Assembly: GCA_036365515.1 (NCBI GenBank) | Contig: CM070877.1 | Location: 54,286,475 to 54,350,474 of the forward strand | DNA from: Torymus aiolomorphi | Lineage: Eukaryota > Arthropoda > Insecta > Hymenoptera > Torymidae | Direction: 5' to 3' | Length of the DNA: 64,000 nt | Part shown: one piece after another, positions 22,050 through 33,702 of the stretch | Position numbering within the stretch: the first letter of the stretch is position 1 | Layout: every line of letters begins with the position of its first letter | Made by a program: the position numbers and the translations under genes | Notes under the pieces: model-generated | Database searches by the model: none | The model's input: only the letters and a program-made list of their open reading frames with translations | Told to the model about the DNA's origin: nothing

Positions 22050-22620
22050 TCATGCAGGGGACGTTAGATGTAAAATCCTAAGTTGTTATATTCTTTTAAC
22101 TTGTTTGTATTACTGAGTGGATTATTAGTGAATGCAAGTAATGAAGTGATAGCAGCGACTATTTCGGAATGAAAATTTTACAAAATATCAATGCTTTTTC
22201 ATAATGACACTCATGTCATAGATACTTGTTACTCAGGTGATAGAATGAAGGAGCACTGGTACATTTTAACATTTAAAATCTGAATCTGCTATTGTTGCGT
22301 CTTTATTAGTTCTCTATTAATGTTACACAAATAACCTACTAGTCAGTGCCCATAAATTTTAACCTAATAGTAGCACAGATGCCGAGGATCTTTTGTACTT
22401 AAGGATGTATTGGCTATACAATTAGTGTCAAAAGTTATTTTTTATTTAAAATATTAATAATTTGTTATATGGGGTTGTTTTTTCTTTTTTATTTAAAAAC
22501 TATGTAGGAGGGCATAAGACCAATAGTTAAAGCTCCCAAAATAAGAAATCAGACGAAAATTTTTGAAGTATTTCGACTTTTAAAAATCATATATTCTAAA
22601 ACATTTTTAATTTCATTCAT
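22050..22620. other. AT-rich stretch, nothing recognised
   Basis: No gene, clear repeat or RNA structure found between the palindrome and the next exon-like modules. Confidence 0.4.
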
Positions 22621-23190
22621 TACTTTATTAAAACATTTTTTTTTCTACCGAAGGCGAAGAGCTACAGCAAAAGACAACACGGCGTCATTTGATTCTCCCC
22701 TCGAGGGTGGCCGATACAGCTAGCTACTACTTCTCGAGAGGTATCACCGTGGTGAACAAAATGGAGAAACGACGGCGATGGTCGAGTTGAATGAAGCGCA
22801 CCTTCTTGCGACGGACTTGTGTAAGTACTTCGCTTCCGACTGGGACTTTATTATGTACGTAGCATAGATGAACCTAACCTATTAATTTTCGTCTACCTGC
22901 TCCCTTATTCCTGGCAGTTTAATACTGCTCTCCTCATACCTAATCTTTGACACTTTATTAATACATTTTTTTTCTGCCGAAGGCGAAGAGCTACCGCAAA
23001 AGACAGCACGGCGTCGTTTGATTTTACTCCTTTGGAGGCTGGCCGACGTAGTTACCCTTCCCAAGGCATCACCTAGTTGAATACTGAATTGATGACGACG
23101 TTCATACTAAATGGAAATATGATGGAGAAGTGTTAACGCTATAAAGAGGTGGCATTATTTAGAGGTTCTCCAAGTAAAATGTAAGTTGCG
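22620..23190 (+). repeat. Two further exon-like modules
   Basis: Diverged relatives of the modules at 19.5-20.7 kb. The acceptors TTTCTACCGAAG (AG at 22652-22653) and TTTCTGCCGAAG (AG at 22981-22982) are followed by GCGAAGAGCTACMGCAAAAG cores. The first core, 22654-22820 (167 bp), ends at GTAAGTACTTCGCTTCC. The second ends at GTAAAA (23174) or GTAAGT (23181). The same acceptor, core and donor layout is kept although the sequence has drifted and 2 kb of other DNA intervenes. Confidence 0.6.
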
Positions 23191-23520
23191 TGTGCACCTG
23201 CTATTGCCGTTTGTACAACTGCTGCACAACAGTGGTCCAGACACTGCTGCAGAGGCTGTAATAGTTGGCAATCTGACAGCTAATGACTGCCTGTTACATC
23301 CTTTACAGTGCAGATCTTGTATTAATTAGTACTGCTAGTAGTCATAAGTTATTGGATGTGTTTGAAATTCCGAACGTTCGCAGTGAACGAAAAAACTAAA
23401 ATTTGCGATTTACATTATAACCGGTTTAAAACCATAAAACAGGGTAGGAATGGACCAAAAATAGTGTAAAAACCAATTTAGCACTTCGCTACCCCCATAA
23501 ACCACTTCCAAAACCACCCT
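23191..23520. other. Unique stretch before the 152-bp satellite
   Basis: No gene recognised. It is mixed in composition, with several CTGCTGCA-like runs near 23215-23255. Confidence 0.3.
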
Positions 23521-25330
23521 CACAGACAAGTCAATTTTCCCATAGCCACACACACGAAAACTAAAATTCCCAGAGTCGCAATAACTTCGTTAGGAAAAAT
23601 TTTGCGACTGGTACTTGAAGGAAAGGTCCCACACGGTCTAAAAAAAATTATGAAGGAAATCGCTTTTCTGGAAAACCCTTGCACGGCGATATACAGTGTC
23701 GAAAAAGCGAAAAAAAATTCCCACAGCCGCAATTACGTCGTTCGAAAAAATGTTTCGACGGTTTCTTGTAAAGTCCCCAAATGCTTAGAAAAAAATTATG
23801 AATGAAATCGCTTTTCCGGAAGAGCCACCCCAGGGCGATAAACTGTGTCGTAAACAGGAAAAACAATTCTCAGAGCCGCAATTACGTCGCTCGGAAAAAT
23901 GTTACGACGGTTTCTTGTAGATAAAGTCCCCAAATGCTTAGAAAAAAAATTATGAACGGAATCGCTTTTCCGGAAAAGCACCCCAGGGCGATATACTGTG
24001 TCGTAAACGGGAGAAAAATTTCCAGAGCCGCAATTACGTCGCTCGGAAAAATTTTTCTACGGTTTCTTGTAGATAAAGTCCCCAAATGCTTAGAAAAAAA
24101 TTATGAACGAAATCGCTTTTCCGGAAAAGCTCCCCGACGGCGATATACTATGTCTTAAACACGAAAAAAAATTCCCAAAGCCGCAATTATGTCGCTCGGA
24201 AAAATGTTTCGACGGTTTCTTGTAAAGTTCTCAAATGCTTAGAAAAAAATTATGAACGAAATCGCTTTACCGGGAAAGCCCCTTCGGGCCGATATACCAT
24301 GCCGTAAACTAGATAAAAAATTCCCAAAGTCGCAATAACGTCGTTAGGAAAAATGATTCGACTGGTAGGTACTTGTAGAAACGGTCCCGCAAAGTTTAAA
24401 AAAAAATTATGCACGAAATCACTTTTCCGGAGAAGCCCCTTCAGGCCGACATACCATGCCGTAAACTGGAAAGAAAATTCCCAAAGTCGCAATAACGTCG
24501 TTAAGAAAAATGTTTCGACTGGTACTTGTAGATAAGGTCCTCCAATGCTTACAAAAAACTTATAAATTAAATCGCTTTTCCGGAAAAGCTCCTTCGGGCC
24601 GATATACCATGTCGAAGACACGAAAAAAAATTCCCAGAGTCGCAATTAATCGTCGTTAGGAAGATGTTTCGACTAGTACTTGTAGGAAAGGTCCCCCAAT
24701 GCTCAGAGCCGCAATTATGTCGCTCGGAAAAATGTTTCTACGGTTTCTTGTAGATAAAGTCCCCAAATGCTTAGAAAAAAATTATGAACGAAATCGCTTT
24801 TCCGGAAAAGCTCCCCGACGGCGATATACTATATCTTAAACACGAAAAAAAATTCCCAAAGCCGCAATTATGTCGCTCGGAAAAATGTTTCGACGGTTTC
24901 TTGTAAAGTTCTCAAATGCTTAGAAAAAAATTATGAACGAAATCGCTTTACCGGGAAAGCCCCTTCGGGCCGATATACCATGCCGTAAACTAGATAAAAA
25001 ATTCCCAAAGTCGCAATAACGTCGTTAGGAAAAATGATTCGACTGGTAGGTACTTGTAGAAACGGTCCCGCAAAGTTTAAAAAAAAATTATGCACGAAAT
25101 CGCTTTTCCGGAGAAGCCCCTTCAGGCCGATATACCGTGCCGTAAACTCGAAAAAAAAATTCTCAGAGTCGCAATTACTTCGTTAGGAAAAATGTTTTGT
25201 CTGGTACTTGTAGAAAAGGTCCCTGAAAGCTTAAGAAAAAATTATGAACGAAATCGCTTTTACGGAACTACTCCTTTAGGCCAAGGGTGCAGATCAAAAA
25301 CATGAAAACAATTCTCACAGTTGCAAAAAT
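23520..25330. repeat. 152-bp satellite, eleven monomers
   Basis: The landmark ending AATCGCTTTTCCGG recurs at about 23660, 23808, 23962, 24113, 24262, 24419, 24572, 24793, 24943, 25100 and 25253. Spacing is 148-157 bp except for one interval of 221 bp. The conserved core is GCAATTACGTCGCTCGGAAAAATGTTTCGAC, read over two stretches. A block at about 24181-24400 reappears almost unchanged at 24862-25085, so a segment of about 681 bp was duplicated by unequal exchange, which also explains the 221-bp interval. Short frames inside are not genes. Confidence 0.9.
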
Positions 25331-26640
25331 TACGTTAGGAATAAGTTTGCAATTTTTCAGATTTAACTAAGACACTGCTTGTGTATTTTTTTGAACTGCC
25401 ATACTGAAGAATTACATATTTTTATTTTTTTATTAAATTATATCTACTTTCTGATTGATAAAGTCAACTTAAAAATACATGAGATATCTGAGATGCATTA
25501 CGAAAGTGGATATCTATTATTCTTATATTCTTTTAGATTAAGTACGGTCACATCACCTCAAAGTAAATATCGATAACTTTGAATGGCAAATACACCCGCC
25601 AAATCTGATAAGGCTTTTATATTGTTGGAACAAGATGAATTTACTTTTTGAGTTTTAAATTTTGGCCCATTTAATGAAGTAAAGTGTTTGAGTGTTATCG
25701 AAAGATCTATAAATCTATATGCTGTTCTCGACGTCATCTTCGACGGTGGTGTCACACTTCTGGCCAAGGCTGCTCGCATAGGACTGTCACTCACGGAGGT
25801 TATGTTGCTTTGTTGTGGTTGTAGGTGAGGTTTGTGTGTGGTCATACTTATGCACACAATATGCATGTGTCTGATAATTAGTGCTTTTTTCAGTGATGCC
25901 AGACAATTGCTGTAGATGTTGGCGATCTAGCGGGTTGCTCCAGCTGCCGTAGTTGCTGCCTCAAAATGCTTGCTCCATGAGCAAGTCAACAGGTGTTGGA
26001 TATACATAACTCTCCACTTCAAGTTATTGCAGTGTCTTTCAGCACGTTAGTACCATTTCAATGTTTGTGTGGTCTTACAGCTATTTAAATTAGTGTTCTT
26101 CTTACAGGTGAGAGGTTCCATCCAGTATGGTGATCTCCTGCTCGAGCGACACCATCTCCATATGCGTTTGAAGGGTGATTATAAAAGCAGTGGCTACCGA
26201 TTCGAAAAACTATACAGTGAGTAATTTATATCCTACAGTAATTGTTTTTGATGTGTGTTTCAGGTACGATATAATCCAAATGTGAGAGAGAGAGAGATAC
26301 TATCAGCATGGTGCAAAGAGGCGAAAGGGGAATCATTGGGAGGCTACGACAGCTAAGCCTCCTACAAGATACATGTTGTTGCTGTTGTTCAAGGTCTTCT
26401 TCGTTTATCGATGTAGAGAGTTCGCATACTCTCTTGTATATGTGTAGAGAAAATACATGTAAGTACTGTGTTTAAAGGGGTGTTTATAGGCTACCTAGAG
26501 CCTACTCTTCAATCAAGGTTTTTCTCTGGTTATAGGCTTATCTGTTCGACTACAGTATGCTGGTCATAGGTCGAATCTCTACTTTTACTATTATAACATC
26601 AAAGTTGATGTTACAGTATTGTTTTATTTATCAATCTGCA
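25331..26640 (+). other. Non-coding stretch with three AG|GT junctions
   Basis: No gene found. Three pyrimidine-rich tracts end in AG and are directly followed by a donor-like sequence: GTTGTGGTTGTAG|GTGAGG (junction at 25824/25825), GTTCTTCTTACAG|GTGAGAG (26107/26108) and GTGTGTTTCAG|GTACG (26263/26264). About 60 bp before the first junction (GTCACTCACGGAGGTTATGTTG) resembles the block at 16.13-16.18 kb. A short GA run lies at about 26283-26296. Confidence 0.4.
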
Positions 26641-27715
26641 ATGAAATGCATGTGTTACCATAATGCGTGATTTTATTTAATACAACAGTAATTGATAATT
26701 TCTTCATCAATTAATAATTTCTTCATCAATTAATAATTATCATAATTTTAAATATTATTTAATCCACAGAAAATTCAGTAATAGATCATTCCTTTATTGA
26801 TTTGCAATAAAAAATGTGTATAACTTAATGTGCATGTTATTTTATATGGAAATATTCTTTCTAAATCTGCAATCAAATGCAGTAATTAAAATTTTGCATG
26901 ATTTAATTTAATACTACAGGAATCCATTTTCCTTTTATCGATCTGTAATCAAATATTATGTTTATGATATTGCATATTATCGTAAACTACTGCAGTAATT
27001 GATAATTTCTTTATCAATTAATAATTATTATAATTCTCTATAATATTATTAAATCTGCAGCAATAAATCATTTCATTATTGATTTGCAATAAAAAAGAAT
27101 TTATAACTAAATGTACATGTTATTTTAAATATTTTTTTAAATCTGCAATCAAATGCGGTAGTTATAATTTGCATGATTTTATTTCATACTGCAGGAATCG
27201 ATTTCCTTTTATCGATCTGCAATCAAATATTATGTTTATGATATTGCATGTTATCGTAAACTACTGCAGTAATTGGGAATTTTTTTATGAATTTATAATC
27301 AAAGTTCGTTTTGCATGGGTTACATTGTTGCATGATTTTATTAAATACAACAGTAATTGATGATTTCTTCATCAATTAATAATTATCAAAATTTTGTTTA
27401 TTATTTAATCTGCAGCAATAGATCACTTCTTTATTGATTAGCAATAAAATATTTGTTATAAGTGAATGTGCATGTTATTTTAAATGTAAATTTTGTTATT
27501 AAATTGCAATCAAATGCTGTAGTTATAATTTTGCATGGTTTTATTTAATATCGCAGGAATCGATTTCCATATCGATTAGCAATAAAATATTATACTTATG
27601 ATATTGCATGTTATCGTAAAATACTGCAGCAATTGATAATTTCTTTATGAATTTATTATCAAAGACCGTTTTGCATGTGTTATATAATTTTGCATAATAC
27701 TAATAAATGTGCCAT
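26640..27715. repeat. AT-rich tandem repeats (TGCATG / CAATTAATAATT family)
   Basis: Recurrent phrases include TCAAATATTATGTTTATGATATTGCAT (about 26951, 27223 and 27584 in variant form), CTACTGCAGTAATTG and TTTCTTCATCAATTAATAATTA. Period is irregular, roughly 270-360 bp, with inner sub-repeats of GATTTGCAATMAAA. Confidence 0.7.
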
Positions 27716-28440
27716 TATCGCTTTATTCAGTACTATTCTGTACTACGAAATTACTATCAGTAACCGAATTACATTACATGATAAATATAACGTATGAAAC
27801 AAAAATAAGAAATTATTAGTGTGTGATTTTTATTTATAAGAAATAAGTAAATTAATAATAACGCATGATATATTAGAAATAAGAAATTTTGAATAATGCA
27901 TTTTGTAAAAAAGTTGTATCTAATGATACTAATACATGTGCCATTATCACTTTACTCAGTACTATTTTGAACTACGAAATTACTATAAGTAAGCGAATTA
28001 CTTTACATGATAAATAATGTATGACACAAAAATAAGAAATAAGAAAATTAATAATGCATGATATATTAGAAATAAGAAATTTCAGAATGCATGTTGTAAA
28101 AAACTTGTATCTAACGATACTTATAAATGTGCCATTATCGCTTTATTCAGTACTATTCTGTACTAAGAAAATACTATCAATAAGCAATTTACATTACATA
28201 ATAAATAATGTATGAAACAAAAATAATAAATTAATAGTGCATGATTTTTATTTATATGAAATAAGAAAATTAATAACGCATCATATATTGGAAATAAGAA
28301 ATTTCAATGTATGTTGGAAAAAAGTTGTATCTAATGATACTAATAAATGTCCCATTATCGCTTTATGCAGTACTATTATGTACTACGAAATTATTATCAG
28401 TAAGCGAATTACATTACATGATAAGATGTATACTTTGATT
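27715..28440. repeat. About 190-230-bp tandem repeat, four units
   Basis: Units start near 27711, 27940, 28130 and 28350 with GCCATTATCGCTTTATTCAG-type sequence, then TACTACGAAATTACTATCAG and GCATGATATATTAGAAATAA. AT-rich, no coding potential. Confidence 0.75.
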
Positions 28441-28725
28441 CGTAAACCGATTTTCAGCTTTGGAAATGGTTTTTGAAAAATATTAATTTTACAAAAAAAG
28501 AATCTTGTACGAGAAGCTAAATTACAACTTTCTAAACATAACCTTAAAATCTATGTTCATTTATTTATTTATTTAACTAGAGTAGTACATGTTGTTATAC
28601 GTGTTATTATTTACTTCAAGACATAGTTATATGTCTGAAGTAGCTAACATCCTATACAGGGTAGGCATAGCTACCTGGGGTGTGATTCTGTAACGATAAA
28701 AAAAGTGATAAATTATTTATCACAA
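28441..28725. other. Short AT-rich stretch
   Basis: No gene. A perfect small palindrome, GTGATAAAT-T-ATTTATCAC, lies at about 28705-28723, directly beside the fold-back element. Confidence 0.3.
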
Positions 28726-29528
28726 CCCTGTTGAAAATATCCATGTGGATTTTACACTGATTTCCACATGGAATCTATATGGAATCCATATAGAATCTAT
28801 ACGGATTCCATATGGATTCCATGTCGATTCCATGTGGAAATCAGTCCCAAATCGTCCTGTGGACTTCCACATGGAATTCCATATAGATTTCCTTATGAAT
28901 TTTTCTACAAACATTTGTAAAACAAAATCCGTATGGATTTCCATGTAGATTTCCATGGGCAAATCCAGGTAAAAACGACATGATCCATATAGATTTCCAC
29001 ATGGATTTCCATATGGTAATTTTAATGTTTATAAAAATGTTTATTTATAAAATTGTTATATTTTTTACTAGGATACATATTTTTGACAACAAGTACTGTA
29101 GAATCTTTTCGAAGAATTACATAAGAGGAAATTATAGTTTATAATTTTTTATGCTTTACTGATATGATAAAAAACGTATCCCTAGTAAAAAAATTTAAAA
29201 ATTTTATAAATAAACATTTTTATAAACATTTAAATTACCACATGGAAATCCATATGGAAATCTACATGGATCATATCGTTTTTACCTGGATTTCTCCATG
29301 GAAAACTACATGGAAATCCATACGGATTTTGTTTTACAAATGTTTGTAGAAAAATTCATATAGAAATCTATTTGGAATTCCATGTGGAAATCCACAGGAC
29401 GATTTGGGACTGATTTCCACATGGAATCCACGTGGAATCCATATGGAATCCGTATAGATTCCATATGGATTCCATATGGATTCCATGTGGAAATCAATAT
29501 AAAATCCACATGGATATTTTCAAGAGGG
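28726..29528. mobile_element. Fold-back element rich in TGGAATCCATA motifs
   Basis: The ends are CCCTGTTGAAAATATCCA and its near-perfect reverse complement TGGATATTTTCAAGAGGG. The arms, about 28726-29070 and 29165-29528, consist largely of short interleaved copies of ATGGAATCC / GGATTCCAT variants, so the sequence is palindromic at both the 10-bp and the 800-bp scale. The centre carries TTTACTAGGATAC and its complement. No target-site duplication could be assigned. The CCCT start recalls piggyBac-like ends, but there is no TTAA. Confidence 0.75.
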
Positions 29529-29711
29529 AAGTTCTTATGACGATAAATGAAATTTATAAAAAAAAGACGGGCCCCTGTACATAGGTCCGAAAACTTGTTA
29601 AAGATCCATTTAAAATCTCATTTATTCTCGCATAATTTGTTTGAAAAAAATTTATAAACTTGATACGGATGTTTTCATAATTTTTTATGAGAAAAATTAT
29701 TTCCTATATTA
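29529..29711. other. AT-rich spacer
   Basis: No feature recognised. Confidence 0.3.
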
Positions 29712-29991
29712 TGCACTGAGAGAAGAATACTTATGTTCTGTTTGAATTCGAAAGTGCAATATTGTAACTGTTACAATATCTTATATTCGAATAGGGGAGA
29801 TTTTAGACGGCAAATCTCATATTGCACCTATTACAATATCAATATTTATAGCAACATATTGAAATTGTTTAGAAGAACATGGTGACTTAACTGTTACAAT
29901 GCGTATATTTGGAAATATTTAAATATATAGGCATGTTAATAGTTATGAATCTTAGGATCCCATGTTGACATTAAACACTTCTCTCAGTGCA
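29712..29991. mobile_element. MITE with 14-bp perfect terminal inverted repeats
   Basis: TGCACTGAGAGAAG at 29712-29725 and CTTCTCTCAGTGCA at 29978-29991 are exact complements. The 280-bp interior is AT-rich with several TGTTACAATAT motifs and no coding capacity. The flanks show no clear duplication, so the superfamily is open. Confidence 0.7.
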
Positions 29992-31128
29992 CGCCATCTG
30001 TGCGAGTATTTTGGAACTAAAAGTTCTATGTATATAGATTAAGCATATCTTCAGCGCCATCTACTGTTTAATATACAGTAGTTGGCTCTCCCTACATTAT
30101 CGACTGAACCCAACACGATTTTTGTTGAGTATCACATGGCCTTAAACCTCACACAAAGAAAGTAGAAACAGTAAAAAAACCGCTGCCAATTCATTGGCCC
30201 GTGACTTCCTCAAACTTAATTTGCTTATTCCTTTAATGAATTTTTAATAACAAAATTTATAATTTTTGCAACAATTTATGACATAATTATAATTAAATTC
30301 ATTTATGATGATTAAAAAGTATTAATTTTTAAATTATGTATAAAATATGAATAAAATAATAGGTCTGATTTTTTTTTTAAATTATGTATGAAAAGTATAT
30401 AAAATAACTGATTATAATATTATCGTCAAAACCTTTTAAAATTCCGAAATAATCTTTACTTCAAATTATATTTTCTTTGTGAAATTACGCACATAGGGTA
30501 CGTGTCTCTAGTAGTATGTTGTACGTATTTGTGTGCTCTTTCTGCAATTTCCGATCTAAGAAAAAGGTTCTAACCTTAAAAATAATAAATGGCTATTATA
30601 AAACAAAAGCATATACATCACGCGCGTATCGGCGCAAAGCGCATAGCGCATGTCATTTCCATGTTCTAGTATACATAAATACGTCCCAAATAATTATGAT
30701 TTTAAAAGAGGGCTAAAATAGATTTAACCTCAAATATCTCTGAAATTCATAAACGAATTCTTTTACCCTAAGAATTTTTCTAATAAATAATATACAAACT
30801 CTACATCTCCACCAAATTTCAAAGAAATTAAAACAATTTTAATGTAGTTATATTGTGCGACAACAAAGAAAGTCATTTTCAAAAATACTAAAATTTTAAA
30901 TATCAAACATCTCAAAAAATAACCATATAATCGGGATGAAATTTTACACAGGTATTGCCTATATCGCATACAAAATAGTCTATTAATTTCAAGCTGATAC
31001 ATGAAATAGTCATTGAGAAATTAAGATTTTGAAAAAAACCGTAAAAGAATTTTAACCTTAAATATCTGAAAAAATCATGAGACAATTCTTTTATCTAAAG
31101 GACTTATACGATAATAGTAGTAGATGTA
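29992..31128. other. AT-rich region with a diverged 330-bp duplication
   Basis: Two blocks near 30717-30790 and 31035-31110 share TTTTAACCTYAAATATCT and ATTCTTTTAYCYTAA. Nothing else is recognised in this stretch. Confidence 0.4.
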
Positions 31129-31385
31129 CCACTATAGCGAGGCAGATAGGTATCAGGTTACACTTCCGGTGTCATCTTCACGTGGGCCGTTGACTCAAGT
31201 ATTTATATAAACATCTCTTATCTTAAGTGTTTGTTTATATAAACAGTAGCAAAACAGTAGTTAATTAGTGTTTATTTATATACATAATGATTAATAGCCT
31301 ATTGTTAATGAGCTACTGTATAGCTACTATTAAATTGCCCACTTGATGGCGCCGTAACCTGATATCTCAGGTCTCGCTATAGCGG
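31129..31385. mobile_element. MITE-like element with about 40-bp inverted ends
   Basis: CCACTATAGCGAG...GTATCAGGTTAC at the left pairs with GTAACCTGATATC...CTCGCTATAGCGG at the right. A 40-bp piece of the right end is repeated directly alongside (31352-31390 and 31392-31430, diverged). The interior is AT-rich and non-coding. Confidence 0.65.
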
Positions 31386-31794
31386 TCATGACGTAACATG
31401 ATATCTGCTGGTGCGCTATACCAGTCATGGCGCCCCCATTCCTTCGCAGCCAGCTTAAGCGCAGGGCACCGCTGGCTGGAGAGGGGCGGACTACACTATA
31501 CTCGTCACGCGTGTGCTGCTAGCTCCCCACTCCTCTCACCGCGGGCAGGTTGAGCGCGGGACTGTGGTGGGTGTTGTGGGACGCAGGAGTGGGTACTACA
31601 CTATATCGCTCACGAGTGTGCTCTCTCTTCGTGCGGTTTGAGCGTACTGCTGTGCGCGTTTGTGTATGTGTGCCTGCAAGCCGCTTGGCAAGAGAGGAGT
31701 GGGGAGTTTTGGTGTGAGAGAGAGATGAGTAAGCGCTCGCTTGTGTGGATGGGGGGAAAGTACTCTATAGCTATACAAAGCAAGGGATATGCTT
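31386..31794. other. GC-rich stretch without a recognised gene
   Basis: Contains recurring CACTATA and CTCACGMGTGTGCT phrases (31495 and 31600), indicating an old duplication of about 100 bp. Frames on the minus strand up to 140 codons have no recognisable motif and are probably spurious. Confidence 0.35.
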
Positions 31795-31960
31795 GCAGGT
31801 AGCAGCGCGTTAGTCGTATTTTTCTAGTCATGTGTATGTGTGAAAAAAAGGGAAACTCGATTATTATTTTTTTCAAGGAAACAAAGTGGATTGGATAATT
31901 TACTGGACGAATGTGAGGTCGATAAATGAAAACACTTGTTTTGGTAAAAATCATACAACC
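31795..31960 (+). repeat. Copy of the Polinton flank sequence at 40.6 kb
   Basis: GGAAACAAAGTGGATTGGAT and surrounding sequence (TTTTTAGTCATGTGTRTGTG upstream, AATTTACTGG and GGTCGATAAATGAAA downstream) match 40575-40725 in the same orientation with small differences. Since the second copy sits next to Polinton genes, this may be a remnant of another Polinton or a segmental duplication. Confidence 0.65.
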
Positions 31961-32050
31961 CATTTTATTAACACACCATACATGCATACACACACATTTA
32001 CATAAGTAACACATAATGGTGCACGCAGACACTAAGAAATTTTACAGTTT

Positions 32051-32542
32051 TGTTGTCGTTGTAGTGTCGCGGTCGGTGGTAAATGGCACGAGGAGCGTGT
32101 AGTGGACTGTCTGGCATAGTGTAGTATTTTTGAGCCTTCCTTTCTTTGGTTGTTATTAGGTTTTAATGATAATGGCGGTGACTAGCTGTATCTGGAGTAG
32201 CCTTCTTTTTTGAGGAAAGAATGGGTGTTGGTAGAAAAAGATTTAAAACTGTTAAATACTGTACATTCTATATTGCGTAATATAGATGAAAAGGTCGCGT
32301 ATGAATTGTATACGCGCACTCACACAAGTAAGTGTACGTGTGCTTCCCTCCAGTGCGTATCACGTGATCGGTGCGCAAGCAGCAACGGCCGACTCGCGCA
32401 AAACACTTACTCGACCGTTGGACTCCAAGCGACAAGCACATCGCGCCGCGAGCATGAGGCTCGCTACATCAATGTATTATTTATTTAATCAGTGTTAAAT
32501 AAACTACTCCTTTTTTACAACCACGGCTCAATTTATTTAACA
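32051..32542 (+). repeat. 5' LTR of the copia-like element
   Basis: Begins TGTTGTCG and ends ATTTAACA immediately before the primer-binding site; 492 bp. A candidate poly(A) signal AATAAA is near 32498. The right boundary is secure because of the adjacent primer site. The left boundary rests on the TG dinucleotide only. Confidence 0.55.
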
Positions 32543-32555
32543 TGGTAGCAGAGCG
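32543..32555 (+). promoter_or_regulatory. Primer-binding site, initiator tRNA-Met type
   Basis: TGGTAGCAGAGCG directly after the LTR resembles the copia/Ty1 primer site complementary to initiator Met-tRNA. Confidence 0.7.
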
Positions 32556-32775
32556 CGTGGTTGGTAAGTGTTAAAAAAGACTCTGACCCAACAAAAGCCT
32601 CGGCGAGTATTGGAGGCAGCTTAGTGCTTATATCAAGACGGCGAACACCAGGGAAGAGAAAAACTCCGAGCACGAAGGAACGCTCGAGTTAAACAAACAA
32701 GCCACAACATCGAAGGTCAAACAAGAGAAAGACTCTGAACAAGAAGGAACATTTGAGAATAATCAAGAAGACGAA

Positions 32776-33702
32776 ATGGAAAGAAAAGATATAACAATAC
32801 CAGTATTCGATGGCGGAAATTATAGTATGTGGAAAAAGAGAATCGAAATGTTTTTGGAATTTAAAAAATGTGATGTAGTGATAAAGAGGGCAAAAACTGC
32901 AAATGATAAGGAAGATTGGGATGAACAAGATCTAAAAGCAATAAATTATATATACAGCTCTATATCAGATAAACAATTGGAATATGTGTGTCAAGAAAGC
33001 TCAGCATACGCAATAGTAAGGAAGTTTGATCAGATGTATTTGAAGGAGTCAACGGCATTATAAATTGTTTGCAGAAACAAATTAGATAGAATAAGACTTG
33101 AAAAGTATAGTGATACAGAATCATTTTTCAATGAGTTTGAAAAGCTAGTTAATGATTTGAAAAGCGCGGGTGCAAAAGTTGGTGAAAAATAGAAATTGAA
33201 TTACATGCTAAATACATTACCGGAGTCATTGAATTACATAGGTGATTTAATAGACACTCTGAAGGAAGAAGAGCAAACAGCAGATTACGTCAGAAATAAG
33301 ATAAAATTGGCGGAAATGAGAAACAAAAAGGACAGAGCAGAAAGAAATTCAAACGCATTTGCCGCAAATAAAGAAGGATGTTACAAATGCAGTAAGCCCG
33401 GACATTTTGCAAGAGAATGCAAGAATGAAAGCCAAGCGGGACGCAGCGGCGAATCATGGCAAGGGTCAACACGAGGCAGAGGACGCCGAGGAAGCGGCCA
33501 AGGCAGCTACGGCAGAGGACGCAGAGGCGGCAGAGGTCAGCGCAGCCAACAAACCAGCACGAGTCGACAAAGCAGCGAAGGAGCCAACGCATGGGTAGCT
33601 ACGACGGCACACGCGACGCAGAGCGACGAAACAAAAAGGTTATATAATGATGATTATGTAGTAGAGTGGTTTCTCGACAGCGGGTGTTCACCACATTATT
33701 AG
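32776..33702 (+). pseudogene. gag: Copia-like gag with zinc knuckle and protease start
   Basis: A single frame broken by TAA at 33061 and TAG at 33190. The opening MERKDITIPVFDGGNYSMWK is the copia gag N-terminal signature (DUF4219/UBN2 type). A CCHC knuckle, CYKCSKPGHFARECK, lies at about 33379-33423, followed by an Arg-Gly-rich tail. The frame ends in the protease motif EWFLDSGCSPHY at 33700. The Asp-Ser-Gly is intact and the protein continues in the +1 frame (ISNEAFFEKC). Gag-protease would form and mature the particle. Confidence 0.8.

Noticed and set aside
23520..24645. Several frames of 60-131 codons
   Set aside because: They fall inside the 152-bp satellite and follow its period.
31610..32032. 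140-codon minus-strand frame
   Set aside because: Cys/His/Ser-rich with no motif and overlapping the repeat shared with 40.6 kb.
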